From the NCBI GenBank assembly GCA_024645305.1, contig JAHEFU010000101.1, forward strand, positions 1-9,724: a DNA stretch of 9,724 nt, read 5' to 3'. Shown here in pieces: positions 1-6,192 of the stretch. Position 1 is the stretch's first letter. The number at the start of each line of letters is the position of its first letter. Source of the DNA: Planctomycetales bacterium (GTDB lineage: Bacteria > 4484-113 > JAFGCY01). Below the pieces are notes generated by a model. The model had not been told where the DNA came from. It worked only from the letters and a program-made list of their open reading frames with translations, and did no database searches. The position numbers and the translations under genes were made by a program.

Positions 1-56
1 GGCCGTTCCTTGTAACAGTTTGCATTTCGCTCCTGTCAGGGGGCACAATTGAGTCC

Positions 57-1493
57 GTGGATCCGAATGCTGACCTTCAGGTGGATCTGGACCGCATCCT
101 TGCTGCGGAGGAAGCCCTGCGCGCTGCCGGGCGCGATCCCGATCCGGATCTGACAGCTCAGCGCGCGGCAGCCCTGGAGGGCCTGCAGGATTTTCAGCAG
201 GCACTTGAGGCCTACAATGAGGCAATCCAGATCAGGCAGGCATTGTCGCTGGCTGAGGATCCAGGAATGTTCAAGAACCTGGCCAGCCTGCATTTCAAGA
301 TGGGAAACTACCAGGATTCTCTTTCCTCCATTACAGATTACGCCAGGGTCCGCGATCGGCAGGGTCTGCCGGAGGACTGGGAACTGTCCAAGCTGAGGGG
401 CAACTGCTTCAGTAGGATCGGGCGCTATGACGAAGCCCTGGAAGCCTACAGACGGGCAGAACGGATCCAGGTGTCCCAGGGAATGCCCGTATTCCCATTC
501 CTGCCGATGAACCGTGGTGCCGTCTACATTGCACTTGGGCAGATCGAGGATGCCTTGCTGGCATTCGCTGAAACTGATGAGCTGCTGCAAGCCCAGGGAC
601 TGCCTCCGGACTGCGACCTGGAGATGAACAGGGGAGTACTGCTGGGCAAGATGCACCGGTTTGACGAGGCTCTCGCTGCCTATGACAGGGCCGAGGAACT
701 GTTCATCGAGGCCGGTCGGCCTGAGGATGTGACACTGTTGATGAACCGCGGCATTGCCCTCTACCAGCTCGGCAGGACTGACGAGGCACTGCTGCACTTC
801 ACACGCTCTGAGCGGCTGCGCCGGGAACGCGGGATGAAGGACTCGTATGTCCTCGTTTTCCATCGAGCGATTGCCAACTTCAAGGCTGGAAAGCGAAAAC
901 TGGCAATCAGGGATGCCTACAAGTCAATCGAGATCTGCAGCCGCCAGGGAATGACGATGAACCGTTTCGTCGCGGAGACCTTGCAGGAGTGGCTTGAGCC
1001 GGCGGAAAAGGAGCTGCTTGCGGTTGAGAACGCTTCTGCTTCCACATCCAGAGGAGAGGAATCCGGACCGGACAAGCAGTACGACGCCTTCATCTGCTAC
1101 CGCCGGGCCGTGGCCCAGGGGCATGCGATGCTGATCCAGACGCATCTGGGCCTCAACGGACGTTCGGTGTTCCGCGACCTTGACAACCTGCCGCAGGGCC
1201 AGTACCGGGATAACCTGGAACGTGCTGTGCAGCAGTCCCGCTACCTGGTCCTGCTGCTCACTCCGGACTTCTTCACACGCTGTGTCAATGTGCAGGATGA
1301 GGTGCGCCGGGAACTGCGCACGGCCCTGCAGTGCGGCTGCCGGATCATCCCTGTCCTGATGGACGGATTCCACTGGCCCGCCGAGGATGAGCTGCCGGAG
1401 GACATCCGCGCCGTGCGCCTGATCAACGGCATCAGCTTCTCCAGTGAATTCTTCGCCGCTTTCATTGACAAGCTGCTGCGCTGGATGGAGTAA
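57..1493 (+). CDS. TPR-repeat protein with C-terminal SARM1-like TIR domain
   Basis: The 478-residue product has at least seven TPR-like helical hairpins between residues about 36 and 295. Several begin with MNRG (151, 190, 229) and carry the DEAL.A/F..A signature, as at 113-137, 190-216 and 229-254. A linker rich in Ser/Glu (about 322-340) leads to a TIR domain (341-478). Box 1 is YDAFICYRR (342-350). The segment from RRELRTALQCG through IIPVLMDGFHWP to LPEDIRAV aligns by eye with the SARM1 TIR as I remember it. It places E419 at the position of the SARM1 catalytic glutamate, so NAD+ cleavage is a reasonable inference. TPRs would sense or scaffold. There is no signal peptide or membrane segment, so it should be cytosolic. 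The GTG start at 57 has AGGGGG about 13 nt upstream, which is far. The frame stays open to base 3, so the true start may lie outside the window. It ends in tandem stops TAA and TGA and converges on the aminotransferase. The domain call is firm; the activity is inferred. Confidence 0.86.
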   Translation: MDPNADLQVDLDRILAAEEALRAAGRDPDPDLTAQRAAALEGLQDFQQALEAYNEAIQIRQALSLAEDPGMFKNLASLHFKMGNYQDSLSSITDYARVRDRQGLPEDWELSKLRGNCFSRIGRYDEALEAYRRAERIQVSQGMPVFPFLPMNRGAVYIALGQIEDALLAFAETDELLQAQGLPPDCDLEMNRGVLLGKMHRFDEALAAYDRAEELFIEAGRPEDVTLLMNRGIALYQLGRTDEALLHFTRSERLRRERGMKDSYVLVFHRAIANFKAGKRKLAIRDAYKSIEICSRQGMTMNRFVAETLQEWLEPAEKELLAVENASASTSRGEESGPDKQYDAFICYRRAVAQGHAMLIQTHLGLNGRSVFRDLDNLPQGQYRDNLERAVQQSRYLVLLLTPDFFTRCVNVQDEVRRELRTALQCGCRIIPVLMDGFHWPAEDELPEDIRAVRLINGISFSSEFFAAFIDKLLRWME

Positions 1494-1497
1494 TGAG

Positions 1498-1546
1498 CGG
1501 GACGGGCATCCCTGCCCGCCCCGGTAATACCTGCTTCCCCGGCAGG
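1498..1546 (+). other. Two G+C-rich hairpins after the TPR-TIR stop codon
   Basis: Bases 1498-1508 pair with 1513-1523 (10 pairs, one A-C mismatch, loop TCCC), starting 4 nt after the TAA stop. A second stem follows: 1530-1534 CCTGC with 1542-1546 GCAGG, 7-nt loop. Neither is followed by a T run, so they are not canonical intrinsic terminators. Their position suggests 3'-end protection or weak termination of the TPR-TIR transcript. Confidence 0.5.
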
Positions 1547-1561
1547 CGGCGGATAGTCTTC

Positions 1562-1646
1562 TGAGTAAGGAGTAATGAGAAAGGAGTAAGAAGCCAAAAT
1601 TCCGTATTAATGGGCTCCTCACTCCTTTGTCATTTCTTTTTACTCA
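1562..1646. repeat. 85-bp imperfect long inverted repeat
   Basis: The arms 1562-1595 and 1613-1646 are reverse complements at 28 of 34 positions, with two further G-U pairs, around a 17-nt A+T-rich loop. The left arm is purine-rich and contains AAGGAGTAA twice (1567-1575 and 1581-1589, 14-nt spacing). The right arm is pyrimidine-rich. The ends are TGAGTAA and TTACTCA, and pairing stops abruptly outside them. It lies between two convergent genes. It could be a miniature repeat element or a bidirectional termination structure. No target-site duplication was recognised. The 13-mer GCTCCTCACTCCT of the right arm (1614-1626) recurs at 6563-6575. Confidence 0.7.
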
Positions 1647-1741
1647 TTGCTTCTCTCACTTCCTTTACTTCTTCCACTGATCCCTGGTCCCTGACCCCGG
1701 AGGCTGGAAGCCGCCTCTGCTGACTTCTGCCCACTGATTCA

Positions 1742-1761
1742 TGGCGACTTTCAAGTCGCCA
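1742..1761. other. Perfect 9-bp hairpin between convergent genes
   Basis: TGGCGACTT (1742-1750) and AAGTCGCCA (1753-1761) are exact reverse complements around two bases. It sits 10 nt beyond the stop codon of the minus-strand aminotransferase and is the nearest candidate for its transcript end. The plus-strand side is followed by CTTCTTCTTCC, which is only partly T-rich. The minus-strand side lacks a T run. Terminator function is therefore uncertain. Confidence 0.45.
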
Positions 1762-1771
1762 CTTCTTCTTC

Positions 1772-3124
1772 CTATCCTGCGTCCGGCAACTGACCGACAA
1801 CCACCGTTTCCTGACTCTTGCCGACCGCCTTCAGACTGTCCTCGAAGGCCGTCAGCACAGTTGCCAGGTCCTCGCGTGTGATGATTCCCGGCGGCTGGAT
1901 ACGGATGGTGGCAGGATTGTTGATGGTCTGCGCCACCAGCACGTCCCTGTGGAACAGTTCATCAGCGAGCTGTGTGCCCGTCTCGGGGCTTGTGCATTCG
2001 AAACCAATCCACAGGCCCAGGCCGCGCACCTCGAACACCAGGTCCGGGAAGCGCTGCTGCAGCATTGTCAGCTCGGACTTGAGCCATGCACCCTTTTCCT
2101 CGACCTGCGCCAGCAGGTTCTCCTGCTCGTAAACCTCAATGGTTGCCAGCGATGCCGCGCAGGACAGCTGGCTGCCGGCGAAGGTGTTCGTCAGCCACCA
2201 GGGATTCTTCTCCATGCCCTTGAAGCCTGGCTCGGTGTCACGGTGACCGTGGAAGGCCCGGCTGTTGGCAATCAGGGCGCTCTGTGTGGCCATGCCACCT
2301 CCCAGCGCCTTGCCCAGGGTGATGATGTCCGGCTCGAGGTCGAAGTGCTCACTGCAGAAGTAGCGGCCGCTGCGGCCCCAGCCGCTCTGCACCTCGTCCA
2401 CATGCAGCATCGCCCCGACCTCATTGCAGCGTTCGCGCACGGCCTGCAGGAAGGCCTTCGAGGGCACGTTGATGCCACCCTCACCCTGCACCGGCTCGAT
2501 GATCACGCTGGCGGTTTCCGCCGTGATGCTGTACTCAAGGTTGTCAATTTCGTCATAGGGGTGCACCTGGAAGCCGGGCAGCAGGCTGCCGAAAGGCTGC
2601 CGCAGCACGGCCCGGTTGGTGGCGGCCAGGGCCCCGGTGGTCTTGCCGTGGAAGCTCTTGGAGAAACTCACATGGCGCACGCGACCCGTTGCCAGGCGCG
2701 CCATCTTGATGGCCGCTTCATTGCTCTCGGCCCCGCCGCAGTGGTAGTAGACATACTGCAGGTCGCCCGGTGCCCGCTCGGCGATCTCATGGCTGAGCAC
2801 GGCGGCCAGCGGATTGAGCAGCTCCTGGCTGTACAGCCCGATGCGTTCCATGGTCTGCTGCACGCGCTTCACCACATGCGGATGGCGGTGCCCCAGCATG
2901 AACACACCGTAGCCGCCGAGGCAGTCGATGAAGCTGTGACCGCTCATGTCGTACATCCGTACGCCCTCGCCATGCCATTCCACGCTGGTGGAGCGGTTCT
3001 TCGCGCTGCGCTTGAACTCGATGAATCCCGGGTTCATGTTCTCCCGGTAATACTTGAATGTTTCGTCAATGATGCGTTCCTTATCCGCATCATTTGGCTG
3101 GGTGTTGAAAAGGTAGTCGAACAT
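1772..3124 (-). CDS. Class III aminotransferase, PatA-like (putrescine/ornithine type)
   Basis: This 450-residue PLP enzyme of fold type I is full length for the family (E. coli PatA/YgjG about 459). It should move the amino group of putrescine or a similar omega-amine or diamine to 2-oxoglutarate in the cytosol. Visible marks are GGAESNEAA (130-138) and SFHGK (157-161) in the cofactor region, HVDEVQSGWGR (241-251) with D243 contacting the pyridine nitrogen, and GKALGGG with Schiff-base lysine K272. NPWWLTNTFAG (307-317) precedes the conserved cofactor-binding loop. VLVAQTINNPATIRIQPP near the C terminus is close to my memory of PatA. About ten extra residues lie before the NTFAG segment (290-305). 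The ATG has AGGGAGA 4 nt upstream, and a 5-bp hairpin (3135-3149) adjoins that site, possibly affecting initiation. The HMA gene lies 277 nt upstream on the same strand, too far to assume one operon. Acetylornithine, ornithine or lysine specificity is not excluded. Confidence 0.88.
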   Translation of the reverse strand: MFDYLFNTQPNDADKERIIDETFKYYRENMNPGFIEFKRSAKNRSTSVEWHGEGVRMYDMSGHSFIDCLGGYGVFMLGHRHPHVVKRVQQTMERIGLYSQELLNPLAAVLSHEIAERAPGDLQYVYYHCGGAESNEAAIKMARLATGRVRHVSFSKSFHGKTTGALAATNRAVLRQPFGSLLPGFQVHPYDEIDNLEYSITAETASVIIEPVQGEGGINVPSKAFLQAVRERCNEVGAMLHVDEVQSGWGRSGRYFCSEHFDLEPDIITLGKALGGGMATQSALIANSRAFHGHRDTEPGFKGMEKNPWWLTNTFAGSQLSCAASLATIEVYEQENLLAQVEEKGAWLKSELTMLQQRFPDLVFEVRGLGLWIGFECTSPETGTQLADELFHRDVLVAQTINNPATIRIQPPGIITREDLATVLTAFEDSLKAVGKSQETVVVGQLPDAG

Positions 3125-3257
3125 TGATTCTCCCTGGGCTCCTGGCCCACCTGTGCTGTCATATGCAGCGTTTCGGTCAATTATCAGAATCTGGCCTGAG
3201 CCAGTGCTCAGTGGGAGGCTTCCGGAACCTTCTGCGGTTTCTGCGGGGGTTTGTGTG

Positions 3258-3273
3258 GATTGTGCGGATTGCG
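3258..3273 (-). repeat. Partial third copy of the GCAAT hairpin repeat
   Basis: The minus strand here reads CGCAATCCGCACAATC, identical over 16 nt to the loop, descending stem and spacer of the repeat at 8311-8326. The ascending stem arm is degenerate here (ACGGA in place of GTGCGG), so the hairpin would be weaker. It lies in the 277-nt spacer between the HMA gene and the aminotransferase, in the probable leader of the latter. Apart from this the spacer holds small stems (for example 3135-3149) and no convincing gene. Confidence 0.55.
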
Positions 3274-3378
3274 TCCGTCATGCTGCCAGCCGCGCCGGAT
3301 CAGGGGGTTGTAAACCCGGGAGGGATGCAAAATGAGGACTCGCTGCTCCACGGACTGATTGTAACAGCCACAGGACCG

Positions 3379-3393
3379 CCGGGGGCCTCCCGG
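3379..3393 (-). other. G+C hairpin after the HMA-domain gene
   Basis: CCGGG (3379-3383) and CCCGG (3389-3393) form a 5-bp stem with a 5-nt loop, 8 nt beyond the stop codon of the minus-strand HMA gene. No T run follows on the minus strand, so it is at best a weak terminator or a 3'-end stabiliser. Confidence 0.3.
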
Positions 3394-3401
3394 ACGCGGA
3401 A

Positions 3402-3653
3402 TCAGCTGTCCAGACTGGCGCTGAAACCCAGGGCCTCGATGGTGCTGACGAGGCTCTGCGGATCCCCCGGGCTTTCGCGCAGTTCAACCTCGCAGCTGTC
3501 ACGTCCCTCCGAAACCGTTGCGCTCAGGACTTCCGGGAGTTCCTCGAGGGTACTCTTCACGCGCATGGCGCAGCCATTGCAGTGCAGGCCGCTAAGCCTG
3601 ACCTGCAGCCGATATGCTTGCTGATCTTCCATGGATCCAGTTGTAGCAGACAT
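3402..3653 (-). CDS. Small heavy-metal-associated (HMA) domain protein, CopZ-like
   Basis: The 83-residue product is a single HMA (ferredoxin-like beta-alpha-beta-beta-alpha-beta) domain. The metal loop is GLHCNGCAMRV (22-32), with C25 and C28 forming the CxxC pair that binds Cu(I) or another soft metal. STLEELPEVLSATVS follows as the first helix and second strand, and STIEALGFSAS closes the fold as in CopZ/Atx1 proteins. No signal peptide or membrane segment is seen, so it is probably a cytosolic metal chaperone. A third cysteine (C54) lies outside the motif. Start: ATG at 3653 has only a weak ribosome site. Met8 (codon 3630-3632) is an alternative that would remove only an unstructured extension. 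No metal-transport ATPase or metalloregulator is in the window. It is transcribed divergently from the sigma factor gene. Family assignment is strong; the metal and partner are unknown. Confidence 0.85.
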   Translation of the reverse strand: MSATTGSMEDQQAYRLQVRLSGLHCNGCAMRVKSTLEELPEVLSATVSEGRDSCEVELRESPGDPQSLVSTIEALGFSASLDS

Positions 3654-3723
3654 ACGGCCTGATTACCCTGATTCGTAGTTCATTAAATGTAACCGGCAGG
3701 GCATTTCGGCGTCAGGATATGAT
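3654..3723. promoter_or_regulatory. Divergent promoter region, HMA gene and sigma operon
   Basis: The 70 nt between the two divergent starts must carry, or overlap, both promoters. It is locally A+T-rich around 3676-3692. I see no good -35/-10 pair for the housekeeping sigma factor. AGGA at 3714-3717 is the ribosome site for the sigma factor. Confidence 0.4.
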
Positions 3724-4284
3724 GTGTTAGCGATGGTATTACAGCGCAACCAGGATAACGTGGCTGTCCGCAACGAACAGTTCACGGTCCACTACGAGGA
3801 GATTCACCTCCAGGCCTGGCGTCTGGCGCTGTACCTGTGCGGCCGCCGTGAGGATGCCGAGGATCTGCTGGCTGAGACTGTCGCGGGTGCGATCCGTAAC
3901 TTCGACAAGCTGCGTGACGTCAGTAAGTTCAAGGGCTGGTTCATGAAGAGCATGCGCAACCTGCACATCGACCACATCCGCCGCTCCAAGCGGCAGATGG
4001 ACGTGGCTGACTTCGGCGGCGACGTGATGGTCTGGGAGCGGCTGGGTCGCTATCCGCAGCTCGAGGGACCGCACAGAAGCGCTGAGACCCGCCAGGTTTT
4101 CCGCTCTATCGACATGCTGCCGGAGAGCCTGCGCACCCCGCTGGTGCTCAATGCACTGGAGGGGCTCGACATCAAGGAAATCAGCGATGTAATGGGCATC
4201 GGGGTCAGCGCCGTGAAAGTGCGCATCCACCGCGCCCGCAAGAAACTAATGGAACTCCTCGGTGAGGATTTCGAGGTCGACTGA
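3724..4284 (+). CDS. ECF-type (sigma-70 family) RNA polymerase sigma factor
   Basis: The 186-residue protein has the two-domain layout of extracytoplasmic-function sigma factors. Region 2 spans about residues 19-91: LALYLCGRREDAEDLLAET is region 2.1/2.2, which contacts core polymerase, and FKGWFMKSMRNLHIDHIRR (69-87) is 2.3/2.4, which melts and reads the -10 element. An acidic linker (about 92-123) follows. Region 4 spans about 124-179, with the helix-turn-helix in LDIKEISDVMGIG and VSAVKVRIHRARKKL (148-175) for the -35 element. No region 1.1 or 3 is present. GTG at 3724 is preferred because AGGA ends 6 nt before it; the in-frame ATG at 3733 would be 15 nt away. The stop is separated by one base from the next ATG, so the two genes are almost certainly co-transcribed and translationally coupled. 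Its regulon is unknown. Family call is strong. Confidence 0.9.
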   Translation: MLAMVLQRNQDNVAVRNEQFTVHYEEIHLQAWRLALYLCGRREDAEDLLAETVAGAIRNFDKLRDVSKFKGWFMKSMRNLHIDHIRRSKRQMDVADFGGDVMVWERLGRYPQLEGPHRSAETRQVFRSIDMLPESLRTPLVLNALEGLDIKEISDVMGIGVSAVKVRIHRARKKLMELLGEDFEVD

Positions 4285-4285
4285 A

Positions 4286-5497
4286 ATGTCTGGTAATGGT
4301 AATTTCACAAAGGATCCGCTTGATCTGGCCAGGAGCCAGATGGACTTCGCGCGGATGGCGGCTGACGCTCCGAGTTCGAAGGAAATCCTGTTCAAGGCCC
4401 AGACCATCATCCCGAGTACGCCCTCCAAGCCCGCCTGGCAGAAGGGCGCGCCGCTTGCCGGGGCCGCACTGGCTGCCGGCCTGCTGTTCACTCCCATGCT
4501 CCCGGATGACAGCAGCCTCGACAGGCTGTCCGTCAATTTCGAGGGCAGCATGCAGCGCAGTGAGGCGCAGCAGCTTGAATTCGATATCCGCAATGCCCTG
4601 CCGGCTGACATCCTGATGGGCCGGGAGTTCAGTGCTGCCGGCAGCGAATCCGCCGGACGGCTGACCCTCGTTTTCACGGCGGCCGGCGAACCGCGGCTGG
4701 AGTCCATGGTGACGCGGGTCGTTGACAGCACAGGCGGGGACCGCAGCCCGCTGTATGGCAAGACCGTCAATGAAGCCCGGGTCAGTTCCCGGGACAGCAT
4801 TGTCAGGCGCGTGACTGCCATGTTTGCGGCGGACAGCTCGCAGATTGACTACATTGATCCTGACAACCATACCGCCAGCGAACTGCTGCGCCGGCCTGAA
4901 CTGATTCTCGCAGGGCTCAACGGCGTGCTGCAGCATGAAGGCTATGCCGCCCGCAGCGTGGAGTTCATTGACCGCCAGCCGCAGGTTGCGGACAAGGCGG
5001 ATTACCGCGTGATCGAGCTGGCTGCCTGGCCCCGACCAATGCGCGTGGTGATTGACACCGTGGACCTGGCATCCTTCGAGCATGAAGCACTGCGCCAGAG
5101 CTGCGTGGAGTGGCTGGACAGTGTGAACCTCGGTACTGACCTGCATGGTCTGGTCCGGCATCCCGGCGAGCTGTTGCCGATCATGGTGCAGGTCAAGGGC
5201 CTCGACGGGATCTACGACCGTGCCATGACACAGAAGCTGCAGGCCATGATCATCCAGCCCACAAAACCTGAGTTCACCGACACCAGTACCTGGGATGTGC
5301 AGGCTGCAGTGAAGCCCCCCCTGGTCGAACTGATGGGTGAGCGGGTCTGCCGGGTGAGTTATGAACAGGTGGATGACCCGGCCTACAACCGCGACGTGAA
5401 CTTCTTCTGGGTCGAGGTGACCATGACGGACAGCTTCGAGAAGCAGCAGAAGCTGGACAGGCGCGTGGAGAAGCTCGAGCAGACCATAGACTTCTGA
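4286..5497 (+). CDS. Single-pass membrane protein of unknown family, partner of the sigma factor
   Basis: I do not recognise a named family in this 403-residue protein. ATG at 4286 is chosen because GAGGT lies 9 nt upstream and it starts one base after the sigma stop; a GTG at 4262 inside the sigma gene would add 8 residues without support. Residues 1-53 form a polar N-terminal tail and 54-72 (GAPLAGAALAAGLLFTPML) a short hydrophobic segment. About 330 residues follow, with alternating strand-like and helix-like stretches, presumably outside the cytoplasmic membrane. The last 20 residues (SFEKQQKLDRRVEKLEQTI) look like a short coiled coil. This topology and the coupling to an ECF sigma gene suggest an anti-sigma or signal-transducing role with the tail binding the sigma factor. 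However, the HxxxCxxC zinc motif of ZAS anti-sigma factors is absent. Role is inference from position. Confidence 0.8.
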   Translation: MSGNGNFTKDPLDLARSQMDFARMAADAPSSKEILFKAQTIIPSTPSKPAWQKGAPLAGAALAAGLLFTPMLPDDSSLDRLSVNFEGSMQRSEAQQLEFDIRNALPADILMGREFSAAGSESAGRLTLVFTAAGEPRLESMVTRVVDSTGGDRSPLYGKTVNEARVSSRDSIVRRVTAMFAADSSQIDYIDPDNHTASELLRRPELILAGLNGVLQHEGYAARSVEFIDRQPQVADKADYRVIELAAWPRPMRVVIDTVDLASFEHEALRQSCVEWLDSVNLGTDLHGLVRHPGELLPIMVQVKGLDGIYDRAMTQKLQAMIIQPTKPEFTDTSTWDVQAAVKPPLVELMGERVCRVSYEQVDDPAYNRDVNFFWVEVTMTDSFEKQQKLDRRVEKLEQTIDF

Positions 5498-5544
5498 TTT
5501 GGGGTTGCCGGTCCCTCCTTCGGGCAGTCTGGATCGATTACTCC

Positions 5545-5565
5545 CGGGGGCTGCATGAAGCCCCG
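5545..5565 (+). terminator. Hairpin after the sigma operon, possible terminator
   Basis: GGGGCT (5547-5552) pairs with AGCCCC (5559-5564) around a 6-nt loop; C5545 and G5565 can add a pair across a bulged G. It begins 47 nt after the stop of the membrane-protein gene. No T run follows, so termination would be weak or Rho-assisted. Confidence 0.35.
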
Positions 5566-5747
5566 ATTATCCGCCAGCTAATTACGCATTTAATTATGCA
5601 GTTCAACTCGTTTAAATCGCTGAATGGATCCTGAAAAACCGGCCATAAACCCGACGGTGTTAGTCATCTGTACAGCCGGTTCATCGTATTTTTGCGGCTT
5701 TTTCGCAGAGAGATGAAGCACACACAGTCCTCCAGCGGCTGAAATGA

Positions 5748-5769
5748 GACAGCGCACAGCTGCGCTGTC
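5748..5769. other. Perfect 9-bp hairpin with CAGC tetraloop
   Basis: GACAGCGCA (5748-5756) and TGCGCTGTC (5761-5769) are exact reverse complements around CAGC. On the plus strand a short T4 run follows 7 nt later (CTGTTTTCC), so it could end a plus-strand transcript, but the gap is longer than in standard intrinsic terminators. Confidence 0.5.
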
Positions 5770-6027
5770 ACCCTGTCTGTTTTCCCATGGAGAGTAACTT
5801 CATCGCATGCCCGGCCGGGCTCTGCCCAGGCCTGGAATCCACGGCAGGGGATTGTACTGAGACGGGACAGCTCCTGTGCATGATCGCTTTGCACCGGGAT
5901 TGCCATCCTGCCAACCCTTGCGACCGAGCTTCAATCAATCTGTTTAGGATGTAATGGATTGCGGGAATTGTAATGTGGTTTGGCCATTTAGTTGATTGCG
6001 CTATCAGTGACAGCGGCCGAGGTTCTT

Positions 6028-6049
6028 TTCATGCTGTTTCACGCATGAA
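6028..6049 (+). other. 7-bp hairpin upstream of the lipoprotein promoter
   Basis: TTCATGC (6028-6034) pairs with GCATGAA (6043-6049), 8-nt loop. T5 occurs at 6060-6064 after a 10-nt gap. It could be a weak terminator insulating the next unit, or a binding site upstream of the -10 box at 6094. Confidence 0.3.
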
Positions 6050-6090
6050 GCAGGGCATCTTTTTGACCGGCTATGATTTTTCTGGTTTCG

Positions 6091-6099
6091 TGGTATAAT
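6091..6099 (+). promoter_or_regulatory. Extended -10 promoter (TGGTATAAT)
   Basis: TG-N-TATAAT is a perfect match to the extended -10 element of housekeeping sigma-70 promoters. No good -35 lies 16-18 bp upstream. A TTGACC at 6063-6068 is 25 bp away, too far. Extended -10 promoters tolerate a missing -35. Expected transcription start is about 6105-6107, giving a leader of roughly 87 nt to the lipoprotein ATG. Confidence 0.65.
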
Positions 6100-6114
6100 T
6101 CGGCCTTGATGCGG

Positions 6115-6132
6115 ATTTCGCGCAAGCGAAGT
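6115..6132 (+). other. Leader hairpin with GNRA (GCAA) tetraloop
   Basis: TTCGC (6117-6121) and GCGAA (6126-6130) pair around GCAA, a stable GNRA-type loop. T6116-G6131 (wobble) and A6115-T6132 extend the stem to 7 pairs. If transcription starts near 6106 this is the first structure of the mRNA leader, likely protecting the 5' end. No known riboswitch class is recognised. Confidence 0.45.
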
Positions 6133-6155
6133 GCAAGTCAACCATGGGTTTTTCC

Positions 6156-6172
6156 TATAATAGTACTATTAT
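6156..6172 (+). promoter_or_regulatory. Second -10 box overlapped by a perfect 16-bp palindrome
   Basis: TATAAT (6156-6161) is a consensus -10 without a good -35 (TGCAAG at 6132-6137 is the nearest). Overlapping it, ATAATAGTACTATTAT (6157-6172) is identical to its own reverse complement. It lies 20 nt before the ATG and 10 nt before the ribosome site. A dimeric repressor bound here would block this promoter and act as a roadblock for the upstream one. The half-sites ATAAT/ATTAT faintly recall iron-regulator (Fur) boxes, but the spacing is 6 rather than 7, so no regulator is assigned. Confidence 0.5.
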
Positions 6173-6192
6173 CATGTTTAGTGGAGGGCGAT

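Larger units (their letters stand above)
5566..6062. other. Long spacer with no convincing gene
   Basis: About 500 nt without a reading frame I can defend. The longest candidate, an 80-codon minus-strand frame (5664-5906), has no recognisable domain and only a weak ribosome site. The region becomes A+T-rich from about 5575 to 5650 and again from 5930 to 6000. It contains two clear hairpins (5748-5769 and 6028-6049). An unannotated small RNA is possible but cannot be shown from sequence alone. Confidence 0.5.

Noticed and set aside
1949..3127. 392-codon plus-strand frame opposite the aminotransferase
   Set aside because: Complete shadow of a gene with clear PLP-enzyme motifs on the other strand; His/Ala/Val-rich composition typical of antisense translation.
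3124..3624. 166-codon plus-strand reading frame beginning next to the aminotransferase start
   Set aside because: It runs antisense through most of the well-supported HMA gene, has no ribosome site and shows no domain; G+C-rich DNA gives such frames by chance.
3689..3713. GTAACC plus 15 nt plus CGTC resembling an autoregulated ECF promoter before the sigma gene
   Set aside because: The implied transcription start (about 3720) would fall after the AGGA ribosome site at 3714-3717, leaving it out of the mRNA; the motifs are also short enough to arise by chance.
5664..5906. 80-codon minus-strand frame in the long spacer
   Set aside because: No recognisable fold; AAGGG lies about 8 nt upstream of its ATG but no promoter or conserved feature supports it. 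It cannot be excluded as a small gene.
6063..6099. TTGACC as a -35 for the TATAAT at 6094
   Set aside because: The 25-bp spacing is far outside the 16-18 bp range; the TG extension makes a -35 unnecessary.
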